Assembly: GCA_044359565.1 (NCBI GenBank) | Contig: JBIKLX010000138.1 | Coordinates: 1-8,677, forward strand | Direction: 5' to 3' | DNA from: VFMC01 sp044359565 | GTDB lineage: Bacteria > Actinomycetota > Acidimicrobiia > Acidimicrobiales > Ilumatobacteraceae | DNA: 8,677 nucleotides | In this document: one piece after another, positions 1 to 5,195 of the stretch | How the letters are laid out: the number at the start of each line of letters is the position of its first letter | Numbering within the stretch: position 1 is the stretch's first letter | The notes under the pieces: model-generated | Database searches by the model: none | What the model saw: only the letters and a program-made list of their open reading frames with translations | Told to the model about the DNA's origin: nothing | Made by a program: the position numbers and the translations under genes

Positions 1-177
1 CTCGCCGTGCTGCAGGCCGAGCATCTCGAAGATGTTCATGCGGCTGTCCATGCAGGCGACGAAGGCCAGCTTGCGCCGTGGCCGCACGTCCATCGGCCCA
101 CCTGAGAACGCTTCGACGTAGCGAGCGTTGTTCGAAACCAGTTCGTCGACGTTCGGCTGGAAGTCGGGGTCGCTCAT
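1..177 (-). CDS. Beta-carbonic anhydrase, N-terminal part (runs off the left edge)
   Basis: Reading the minus strand from the ATG at 177-175 gives 59 uninterrupted codons to the window edge. Residues 38-48 read LAFVACMDSRM, the zinc-site signature of beta-class carbonic anhydrases. Cys42 would be the first zinc ligand and Asp44-Arg46 the catalytic dyad. The following segment, FEMLGLQHGE, also fits the family, and the short N-terminus resembles the small mycobacterial-type enzymes. Members of the family interconvert CO2 and bicarbonate in the cytoplasm. The second Cys/His zinc ligands lie outside the window, so activity cannot be judged. There is no Shine-Dalgarno before the ATG. Instead TACCGT lies 8 nt upstream, as expected of a leaderless mRNA. 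The gene diverges from clpP across 25 bp. The family call is firm; the subclass is not. Confidence 0.87.
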   Translation of the reverse strand, partial: MSDPDFQPNVDELVSNNARYVEAFSGGPMDVRPRRKLAFVACMDSRMNIFEMLGLQHGE

Positions 178-202
178 CGCGGTTGACGGTAGCCTCTGGT
201 GC
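178..202. promoter_or_regulatory. Divergent promoter with overlapping -10 elements; both genes apparently leaderless
   Basis: The whole gap between the two divergent start codons is 25 bp. On the plus strand TAGCCT (190-195) matches the TANNNT -10 pattern and ends 7 nt before the clpP ATG at 203. On the minus strand TACCGT (191-186) matches the same pattern and ends 8 nt before the carbonic anhydrase ATG at 177. The two hexamers share the self-complementary TA at 190-191. Neither start has a Shine-Dalgarno. This spacing would put each transcription start at or next to the A of the ATG. No good -35 hexamer is seen; TTGACG at 183-188 is too close to the plus -10 to serve it. The assignment is inferred from sequence only. 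Confidence 0.55.
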
Positions 203-793
203 ATGTCGCCCAGCACTCCTCTCGCCGCCGACGGTGCCTTCGATCCCCGCGCCGACGTCTTCAACCGACTCCTGAAGAACCGGGTCATCATGCTCGGCAC
301 CGACGTGAACGACGACATCGCCAACTCGCTGTGTGCCCAGCTGCTGTACCTCGAGGGCGAAGATCCCGAGGCCGACATCTGGCTGTACATCAACAGCCCC
401 GGTGGTTCGGTCACCGCCGGTATGGCCATCTACGACACGATGCAGTTCGTCAGCTGCGACGTGGCCACGGTGTGCATGGGTATGGCCGCCAGCATGGGGC
501 AGTTCCTGCTCAGCGCCGGCGCCGCCGGCAAGCGGTCCATCCTGCCCAACGCCCGGGTGATGATGCACCAGCCGCTCGCCGGTCTGCGCGGCCAGGCGGC
601 CGATATCGCCATCCAAGCCGAACAGCTGGGCTACACCAAGCGGCGCATGGCCGAGCTGACTGCGCACCACACCGGCCAACCGCTCGAGAAGATCCAGGCC
701 GACGCCGAGCGCGACCGCTGGTTCACGGCATCCGAGGCGGTCGAGTACGGCCTCGTCGACCGCGTCATCAACAAGCGCGGCGAGATCGCCTGA
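203..793 (+). CDS. clpP: ATP-dependent Clp protease proteolytic subunit ClpP
   Basis: This 196-residue serine peptidase is full length for the family. The catalytic triad falls at Ser97 (in GMAASMGQ), His122 (in VMMHQP) and Asp171 (in AERDRW), the same numbers as in mature E. coli ClpP. The oligomer-forming handle helix region (about 125-155) and the closing segment GLVDRVI are present. ClpP forms a 14-subunit chamber that degrades proteins fed to it by a Clp ATPase. No clpX, clpC or tig lies nearby, so this is probably one of several clpP copies and not the one in a clpP-clpX operon. An in-frame upstream start at 128 was rejected: it would add 25 residues unlike ClpP and overlap the divergent gene. 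ATG 203 also sits 7 nt after a -10 match. The stop abuts the stop of the next, convergent gene. Confidence 0.95.
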   Translation: MSPSTPLAADGAFDPRADVFNRLLKNRVIMLGTDVNDDIANSLCAQLLYLEGEDPEADIWLYINSPGGSVTAGMAIYDTMQFVSCDVATVCMGMAASMGQFLLSAGAAGKRSILPNARVMMHQPLAGLRGQAADIAIQAEQLGYTKRRMAELTAHHTGQPLEKIQADAERDRWFTASEAVEYGLVDRVINKRGEIA

Positions 794-1291
794 TCAACCG
801 CCCGTCGTATCGGGCACCGTGGCCGTCACCGGGTTGGTGGGCGGTGGTGGTGTGCCGATGTCGAGCGTGCACGTCTGCTGGGTGAACTGCTGGATCCGCA
901 CCGCTGCCGGTGCGGTGCGCAGCGCCGTGTCGGTCACCGAGGCCACCGAGGTCGCGTCTGCGGGATCGACGGCTGATGCGGCCTCGAGCGCGTCGACGAG
1001 CTGCTGCCATTCGGGTTCGATGGCCGCCGGGGCGTGGCCGACGATGTCGCGGTATGCACCGATGGTGACGGCGATGTCGTCGGGAGTGGCGATGGCGGGT
1101 GTGGCCACCAGCGCCAGATGGTCGCTGACGGCAGCGCAGTAGGCGGCGTTGCTGCGGTCGGTGTCGTCGCTGCAGGCTGCCGCGAGCGACGCCACCAGCG
1201 CCAACGAGGCCGTGGTCGACACCGCTGTGAGCCAGTCGACGCGACGACGCCGGGGGAGCGGTGGGTGGATGGTGACGTCGGCCGGCATCAT
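794..1291 (-). CDS. Putative small secreted lipoprotein, function unknown
   Basis: A 165-residue protein on the minus strand. Its N-terminus has the charged run RRRR (14-17), then a hydrophobic segment (about 19-39) ending in SLAAAC, so Cys40 is a plausible lipidation site. The mature part starts with an acidic stretch (SDDTDR), is rich in Ala, Asp and Thr and probably helical, and carries Cys52 and Cys141, which could form a disulfide. It ends in a Pro/Thr-rich tail (148-165). The layout, with a lipobox Cys, a short acidic linker and then AYCAAV, is common among actinobacterial lipoproteins of unknown role; I do not recognise a specific family. Tandem ATG codons (1291-1286) offer two starts one residue apart. 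Upstream GAGAG is a weak ribosome site. The reading frame is open further upstream to 1999, but that part lies antisense to comM and looks like a shadow. Confidence 0.62.
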   Translation of the reverse strand: MMPADVTIHPPLPRRRRVDWLTAVSTTASLALVASLAAACSDDTDRSNAAYCAAVSDHLALVATPAIATPDDIAVTIGAYRDIVGHAPAAIEPEWQQLVDALEAASAVDPADATSVASVTDTALRTAPAAVRIQQFTQQTCTLDIGTPPPPTNPVTATVPDTTGG

Positions 1292-1301
1292 CGTCAGTCT
1301 C

Positions 1302-1430
1302 TCAGGCCCGCGCCTGTCGCGGGCGGCGCGTTGCAACCGCGCACCCCTCCGGTAGGTTGCCCAGCAGCGTCGAGGGGCCGCCTCCGTCCCTCTCCCACAG
1401 CAGTTGCAGGTGCTTGCGCACCGCCACCAC
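1302..1430 (-). CDS. Possible small ORF of 42 codons antisense to the comM leader (uncertain)
   Basis: On the minus strand, in-frame GTG codons at 1430, 1427 and 1421 could start a 39-42 residue peptide ending with TGA at 1304-1302. That stop is 10 nt before the lipoprotein ATG, a spacing typical of an upstream operon partner. The peptide contains RKHLQLLWERDGGG and LLGNLPEGCAV, which reads more like a folded protein end than the Arg/Pro-rich shadows of this GC-rich region. Third codon positions are mostly G or C. Against it, no Shine-Dalgarno is visible, the frame stays open far into comM antisense, and I recognise no family. It may be a real small gene, the tail of a lost gene, or chance. 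Confidence 0.22.
   Translation of the reverse strand: MVAVRKHLQLLWERDGGGPSTLLGNLPEGCAVATRRPRQARA
1331..1358 (+). promoter_or_regulatory. Candidate comM promoter
   Basis: TTGCAA at 1331-1336 and TAGGTT at 1353-1358 are separated by 16 bp, a reasonable housekeeping sigma arrangement for an actinobacterium. Transcription would start near 1365 and give a leader of about 100 nt before the comM ATG. The same stretch contains the inverted pair GCAACC (1333-1338) and GGTTGC (1355-1360), which could instead be a factor-binding site. The call is by pattern only. Confidence 0.35.
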
Positions 1431-1446
1431 GGCGCCGTTGCGCCGT
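1429..1446 (+). other. Hairpin just upstream of the comM ribosome-binding site
   Basis: ACGGCGC (1429-1435) and GCGCCGT (1440-1446) form a perfect 7-bp stem closing a CGTT loop. It ends 5 nt before the purine-rich ribosome site at 1452. No T-run follows, so it is unlikely to be an intrinsic terminator on the plus strand. It could influence translation of comM, or simply reflect base composition. Confidence 0.35.
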
Positions 1447-1451
1447 CGCTC

Positions 1452-1460
1452 AGGAGAGGA
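1452..1460 (+). promoter_or_regulatory. Strong Shine-Dalgarno of comM
   Basis: AGGAGAGGA lies 6 nt before the ATG at 1467. It decides the start: the upstream in-frame codon at 1404 would add 21 residues that do not resemble the ComM N-terminus, whereas MLAAICSASVLGV from 1467 does. Confidence 0.8.
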
Positions 1461-1466
1461 CGCTTC

Positions 1467-2981
1467 ATGCTCGCAGCCATTTGTTCTGCCTCGGTGCTCG
1501 GGGTCACCGGGCAGCCCGTCACCGTCGAGGTACACGTCGGTCCCGGTCTGCCCTCGTTCCAGATCGTGGGTCTGCCCGACGAGGCGTGCCGCGAGTCGCG
1601 CGACCGGGTGCGCGCCGCCGTGCTGTCCACCGGGCTCGATTGGCCCAACAAGCGCATCACGGTCAACCTGGCGCCCAGCGGGTTGCGCAAGGGCGGTTCC
1701 GGGCTCGACCTCGCCATCGCCGTGGGCGTTCTGGTGGCCGACGAACGACTCGACGCCCAACGGGCGCAGGCGCACTCCATCATCGGCGAGCTCGGCCTCG
1801 ACGGCAGTCTGCGGCCGCTGCCCGGGGTGGCGCCCATGGTGGCGTGCCGGCCCGACCGGGTGCCGGTGGTGCCCTTGGCGAACTGGGCCGAGGCAGCAGC
1901 GGTCAGCGAGGGCGAGGTGCGGTGCGCGTCGTCGCTGGGCGAGGTGGTGCTCGCCCTGGGCGGGGGCCGCTGGCCCGATCCGCCACTGGTCGACCTCACC
2001 GAACGGCCGCGCCAGGTGTCCGACCTCGCCGATGTGCGCGGTCAGCCCGAGGCGCGAGCCGGGCTCGAGATCGCCGCGGCGGGTGGTCACCACCTGCTGC
2101 TCGTGGGGCCGCCCGGCTCGGGCAAGACGATGCTGGCCCAGCGGCTGGTGGGGCTGCTGCCCCCACACGATCACGCCACCGCGCTCGACGTCACCATGGT
2201 GCACTCCGCGGCCGGGGTCACCCTGCCCGAAATGGGGGTGGTGCGCTTTCCCACGCTGCGCGCCCCACATCACACATGCTCGATGGTGTCGCTCGTAGGT
2301 GGCGGTTCGCACAGCCTGCGGCCGGGTGAGGTGAGCTTGGCGCACGGGGGTGTGCTCTTCCTCGACGAACTCGGCGAGTTCTCGCCCAGCGTGCTCGATG
2401 CGCTGCGCCAGCCCCTCGAGGAGGGGGTCATTCGGGTGTCGCGGGCGCATTGCAGCGCCACGCTGCCGGCGAGGTTCTTGCTGGTGGCCGCCACCAACCC
2501 GTGTCCGTGCGGTGGTGGCCCGCCGGGTTCGTGCGAGTGCGACGAAGCGGCGCGTCAGCGATACCTGCGGCGGCTGTCGGGGCCGTTGCTCGACCGCTTC
2601 GACCTACGAATCGGGGTCCGCCGCACCGAGATCGACGACCTGTTGGGCATCGGCGGCGGCGAATCCACCGAGGTGGTGCGCCAGCGGGTCGATGCGGCGC
2701 GGGCCCGGTCGCTCGAACGCAGCGGCTGTCTCAACGCCGCGCTGGCGCCGGCCGATCTCGACCGGGTGGCGCCGCTCGCTGCCGAGGCCACAGCGCTGTT
2801 GCGCACCGAACTCGAACGGGGTCGGCTCACCGGGCGCGGGCTGCACCGGGTGCGTCGGGTGGCCCGCACCATCGCCGACCTCGCTGGCGACGACAGTCAT
2901 CTGGTGCTCGCCGAGCACGTGGCGCTGGCGTTGCAGTTGCGGGTGCGGTTGCGGGTGTCGGCGCGGAGCGATGCCGCATGA
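1467..2981 (+). CDS. comM: ComM/YifB family AAA+ ATPase (Mg-chelatase-like), competence protein
   Basis: The 504-residue product is full length for the family. Residues 1-190 form the N-terminal ChlI-like domain (GLPSFQIVGLPDEA, 27-40). The AAA+ core follows, with Walker A GPPGSGKT (214-221), the family segment LRAPHHT (264-270) and Walker B VLFLDE (296-301). A four-cysteine cluster, C346/C348/C356/C358, is typical of ComM. LLDRFDLRIG (374-383) probably carries the arginine-finger/sensor region, and the C-terminal helical domain spans about 405-500. ComM is known as a hexameric helicase that drives branch migration of incoming single-stranded DNA during natural transformation. The gene overlaps dprA by ATGA, so the two are very likely co-translated. 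Many actinobacteria have yraN immediately upstream; here a minus-strand lipoprotein gene occupies that place. I see no truncation or missing key residue. Confidence 0.95.
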   Translation: MLAAICSASVLGVTGQPVTVEVHVGPGLPSFQIVGLPDEACRESRDRVRAAVLSTGLDWPNKRITVNLAPSGLRKGGSGLDLAIAVGVLVADERLDAQRAQAHSIIGELGLDGSLRPLPGVAPMVACRPDRVPVVPLANWAEAAAVSEGEVRCASSLGEVVLALGGGRWPDPPLVDLTERPRQVSDLADVRGQPEARAGLEIAAAGGHHLLLVGPPGSGKTMLAQRLVGLLPPHDHATALDVTMVHSAAGVTLPEMGVVRFPTLRAPHHTCSMVSLVGGGSHSLRPGEVSLAHGGVLFLDELGEFSPSVLDALRQPLEEGVIRVSRAHCSATLPARFLLVAATNPCPCGGGPPGSCECDEAARQRYLRRLSGPLLDRFDLRIGVRRTEIDDLLGIGGGESTEVVRQRVDAARARSLERSGCLNAALAPADLDRVAPLAAEATALLRTELERGRLTGRGLHRVRRVARTIADLAGDDSHLVLAEHVALALQLRVRLRVSARSDAA

Positions 2982-4219
2982 GCCGGGCCACTCAGCAGTC
3001 GGCGCTGTTCGGCTCCGACGAGCTTCCCGAGGCTGCCTATGCGGCAGCACTCGCCGGGTTCACCGAGATGACGGTGCACCGCCTGCTCGCGCTGCTGCGC
3101 CAGCATCCACCAGCCGAGGCGTACGCCGTGGCCAGTGGGCGCTTACCACCCCGCGACGGGCTCATCCGGCGGGTGCTCGACGATCCCGAGCGCGGGTCGG
3201 TGTTGCGGGCCGCGTGGGCCAGCAGCGCCCAACGGCTCCGCCCCCATACGGTGTGGCAACGGTGCACCGACCTCGGTCTCGAGGTCACGGTCATGGGGCA
3301 ACTAGGGCATCCGCCTGTGCTCACTCACGACGCGCTGCCGGTGCCGGTGCTGTTCTCGCGCGGCGATCGGACGCTGCTCGAGGGTCGCCGGGTGGCCCTC
3401 ATCGGTACGCGCAACGCCACAGCGTCGGGTCGTCACGTTGCCCGCACGCTGGGCGGCGAGTTGGCCCACGCCGGGGTGCAGGTGGTGTCGGGCCTGGCGC
3501 GAGGCATCGACGGTGCGGCACACCAGGGCGTGTTCGAGGTGCTCGACCTGGGTGCACACGGGGTCGGTGGCGTGTCGTCCGGCGCCGGGCGAGCGGTGCT
3601 CGGCCGGCCGGTCGCGGTGGTGGCGTCGGGGCTCGACGTGGTCTACCCCCGCGAGCACAAGACGCTCTGGCAGCGGGTGGGTGCCGAAGGGCTGCTGCTC
3701 AGCGAGCACCCTCCTGGTACACCACCGGTGGCGCACCACTTCCCATTGCGTAACCGCATGGTGGCAGCGCTGTCGGAGGCAGTGGTGGTGGTCGAGTCGC
3801 GCGAGCGCGGTGGTTCGCTCATCACCGCTGATCTGGCAGCCGAACGCGGCGTGCCGGTCATGGCGGTTCCTGGCCACGTCGCCAATCGGGCATCGCTCGG
3901 CGCCAACGGCTTGCTGCGCGACGGGGCGACGCCAGTGCTCGACGTGGGCGACATCCTCATCGCGCTGGCACTCGACCGTCTGCCGCTCGACCGACTGCCG
4001 TCCGAGCGGCTGGCGCTCGACCGGCGGGCCCGGCCGCGTGCCGACGACCGGGTGGTGTTGCAGGCGTGTTCAGGGGTGCCACGGACGATCGGAGAGGTGG
4101 CTCGGCTCGCCGACCGGCCCCTGCTCGACGTGGCGATGGCATTGGCCCGGCTCGAACAGTCGGGCTGGCTGCATCAGGTCGATGGGTGGTACGAGGCGCT
4201 CGGGTCACCTCCGCCGTAA
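2978..4219 (+). CDS. dprA: DNA-processing protein DprA (ssDNA-binding RecA loader)
   Basis: A 413-residue protein. An N-terminal helical region (1-120) leads into the Rossmann-like DprA core: VALIGTRNATASGR (139-152), VVSGLARGIDGAAH (169-182), FPLRNRMVAALSEAVVVVES (255-274) and GSLITADLAAERGVP (279-293). A C-terminal winged-helix domain (about 355-405) follows. DprA protects incoming ssDNA and loads RecA in transformation, and is also kept in bacteria not known to be competent. Two oddities stand out. Residues 183-210 between the GAAH motif and VAVVASGLDVVYP are about 17 longer than the usual loop, and a short LDRLP-type repeat fills the linker before the winged helix. The ATG overlaps the comM stop (ATGA); GGAG at 2965-2968 is 9 nt upstream. 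The longer in-frame ORF back to 2450 is a shadow of comM. Confidence 0.94.
   Translation: MSRATQQSALFGSDELPEAAYAAALAGFTEMTVHRLLALLRQHPPAEAYAVASGRLPPRDGLIRRVLDDPERGSVLRAAWASSAQRLRPHTVWQRCTDLGLEVTVMGQLGHPPVLTHDALPVPVLFSRGDRTLLEGRRVALIGTRNATASGRHVARTLGGELAHAGVQVVSGLARGIDGAAHQGVFEVLDLGAHGVGGVSSGAGRAVLGRPVAVVASGLDVVYPREHKTLWQRVGAEGLLLSEHPPGTPPVAHHFPLRNRMVAALSEAVVVVESRERGGSLITADLAAERGVPVMAVPGHVANRASLGANGLLRDGATPVLDVGDILIALALDRLPLDRLPSERLALDRRARPRADDRVVLQACSGVPRTIGEVARLADRPLLDVAMALARLEQSGWLHQVDGWYEALGSPPP
3971..4030 (+). repeat. Degenerate 15-bp tandem repeat inside dprA
   Basis: Four 15-bp units start at 3971, 3986, 4001 and 4016. The first two differ at one base (CTCGACCGTCTGCCG and CTCGACCGACTGCCG); the third and fourth are diverged. 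They encode LDRLP, LDRLP, SERLA, LDRRA (DprA residues 332-351), the linker between the Rossmann core and the winged-helix domain. The length is a multiple of three, so unit gain or loss would keep the frame. Confidence 0.75.
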
Positions 4220-4230
4220 CGCCGACTGAA

Positions 4231-4244
4231 TACGATGGGATCCC
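4231..4244 (+). promoter_or_regulatory. Internal -10 element and palindrome before a leaderless-type xerC start
   Basis: The 25-bp gap between dprA and xerC contains TACGAT (4231-4236), a good TANNNT match. Its last base is 8 nt from the GTG at 4245, so transcription would begin at or beside the start codon. No Shine-Dalgarno precedes the GTG. The spacer itself is the perfect palindrome GGGATCCC (4237-4244). No clear -35 is seen. This suggests xerC can be transcribed separately from comM-dprA. Confidence 0.5.
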
Positions 4245-5195
4245 GTGCCGTCCGACGCCGCCACTCTGGGTGAGTCGACCCCCACCGACCGGCTCGACGC
4301 CGGGTCCGGTGGACTGTCGATCGCGCCTGAATGGCGCATCGAGGCATTTGTAGCGTCGCTCACATCGTCGTCGGCCAACACCGTCGACGCGTACCGGCGC
4401 GACGTGCAGGCATTCGCCGAATGGGCCGAGCGCGGGGCGATTGCCGATCCGGCCCGGGTCGACCGCACACTGCTGCGTCGCTACGTGGCGCATCTCACCA
4501 CCAGGCGATTTGCCAAGCGCTCGATCGCCCGCAAGGTGGCGGCGCTGCGCCGCTACTTCCGCTGGCTGGTGCGCGCAGGTCATCTGCCGGTCGACCCGAG
4601 CGCCTCGGTGCGGGCCCCCGCGGGTGAGGGCCGTCTGCCGCGGGTGCTGTCGGCCGACGAGGTGGGCGCCATGCTCGACGGGTCGCCCGCTGCCGACGAG
4701 CCCGAGTGGCGCCGCCGCCGCGACGACGCGGTACTCGAGGTGCTGTACGGCAGCGGCGTGCGCGTCAGCGAGCTGTGCGGGCTCGACTGCGGCGACGTCG
4801 ATCTCGCCGCCGGAGCTGCCGTGGTGTGGGGCAAAGGCGCCAAGCAGCGCCGTGTTCCGCTCAGCGCCGTCGCGGTCGAAGCGCTGGCAGCGTGGGTGCC
4901 CCTGCGGCGCGATGTGGTGGCTCCCGAGTCGGGGGCAGCACTGTTCGGCAACGAACGCGGGCGGCGCATCAGCCCGCGCGATGTACGGCGCATCATCGAC
5001 CGCCGGGCTGCGTCGCCCACACATCCCCACGCCCTGCGACACAGTTTCGCGACACATCTGCTCGACGGTGGGGCAGACTTGCGGGTAGTGCAGGAACTTC
5101 TCGGACACGCCGACGTCGCCACGACCCAGCGGTACACCCATGTCAGCAACGAACGGCTGCGCGCTGTGTACACGGAAGCCCATCCGCGCGCATGA
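4245..5195 (+). CDS. xerC: XerC/XerD-type tyrosine recombinase
   Basis: A 316-residue recombinase with a SAM-like N-terminal core-binding domain (about 30-115) and a C-terminal catalytic domain (about 130-310). All six catalytic positions are present with the spacing of E. coli XerD: Arg173 (GVRVSEL), Lys197 (WGKGAKQR), His262 and Arg265 (PHALRHSF), His288 (LLGHAD) and the nucleophile Tyr297 (TTQRYTHV). XerC/D enzymes resolve chromosome dimers at dif near the terminus. The genomic position, between dprA and a whiG-like sigma gene, is where actinobacteria often carry their xerC, which favours a housekeeping role over a phage or integron integrase. The start is GTG at 4245, chosen because the frame opens there and a -10 match lies 8 nt before it. 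The N-terminal 28 residues are poorly conserved in style, so a later start is possible. XerC versus XerD cannot be settled here. Confidence 0.93.
   Translation: MPSDAATLGESTPTDRLDAGSGGLSIAPEWRIEAFVASLTSSSANTVDAYRRDVQAFAEWAERGAIADPARVDRTLLRRYVAHLTTRRFAKRSIARKVAALRRYFRWLVRAGHLPVDPSASVRAPAGEGRLPRVLSADEVGAMLDGSPAADEPEWRRRRDDAVLEVLYGSGVRVSELCGLDCGDVDLAAGAAVVWGKGAKQRRVPLSAVAVEALAAWVPLRRDVVAPESGAALFGNERGRRISPRDVRRIIDRRAASPTHPHALRHSFATHLLDGGADLRVVQELLGHADVATTQRYTHVSNERLRAVYTEAHPRA

Noticed and set aside
183..188. TTGACG as a -35 box for clpP
   Set aside because: Only one base separates it from TAGCCT, and no -10 element lies about 17 bp downstream of it outside coding sequence.
128..202. N-terminal extension of ClpP from ATG 128
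   Set aside because: It would overlap the carbonic anhydrase gene, does not resemble a ClpP propeptide, and leaves the TAGCCT-to-ATG spacing at 203 unexplained.
815..846. CACC/GGTG repeats near the clpP end as a bidirectional terminator
   Set aside because: Pairing is short and ambiguous, there is no T-run, and the bases encode the Pro/Thr tail of the lipoprotein.
1292..1999. Longer lipoprotein reading frame starting inside comM antisense
   Set aside because: The signal peptide and lipobox demand a start near 1291; upstream residues are an Arg/Pro/Thr-rich shadow.
1302..2450. 382-codon minus-strand frame across comM
   Set aside because: The part antisense to comM is a shadow rich in His, Gly and Arg. 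Only the last 42 codons, outside comM, were kept as a low-confidence possibility.
4245..5195. Phage or integron integrase, with attachment site nearby
   Set aside because: Housekeeping synteny, no tRNA, no cassette or att repeats, and base composition like its neighbours all point to a chromosomal Xer recombinase.
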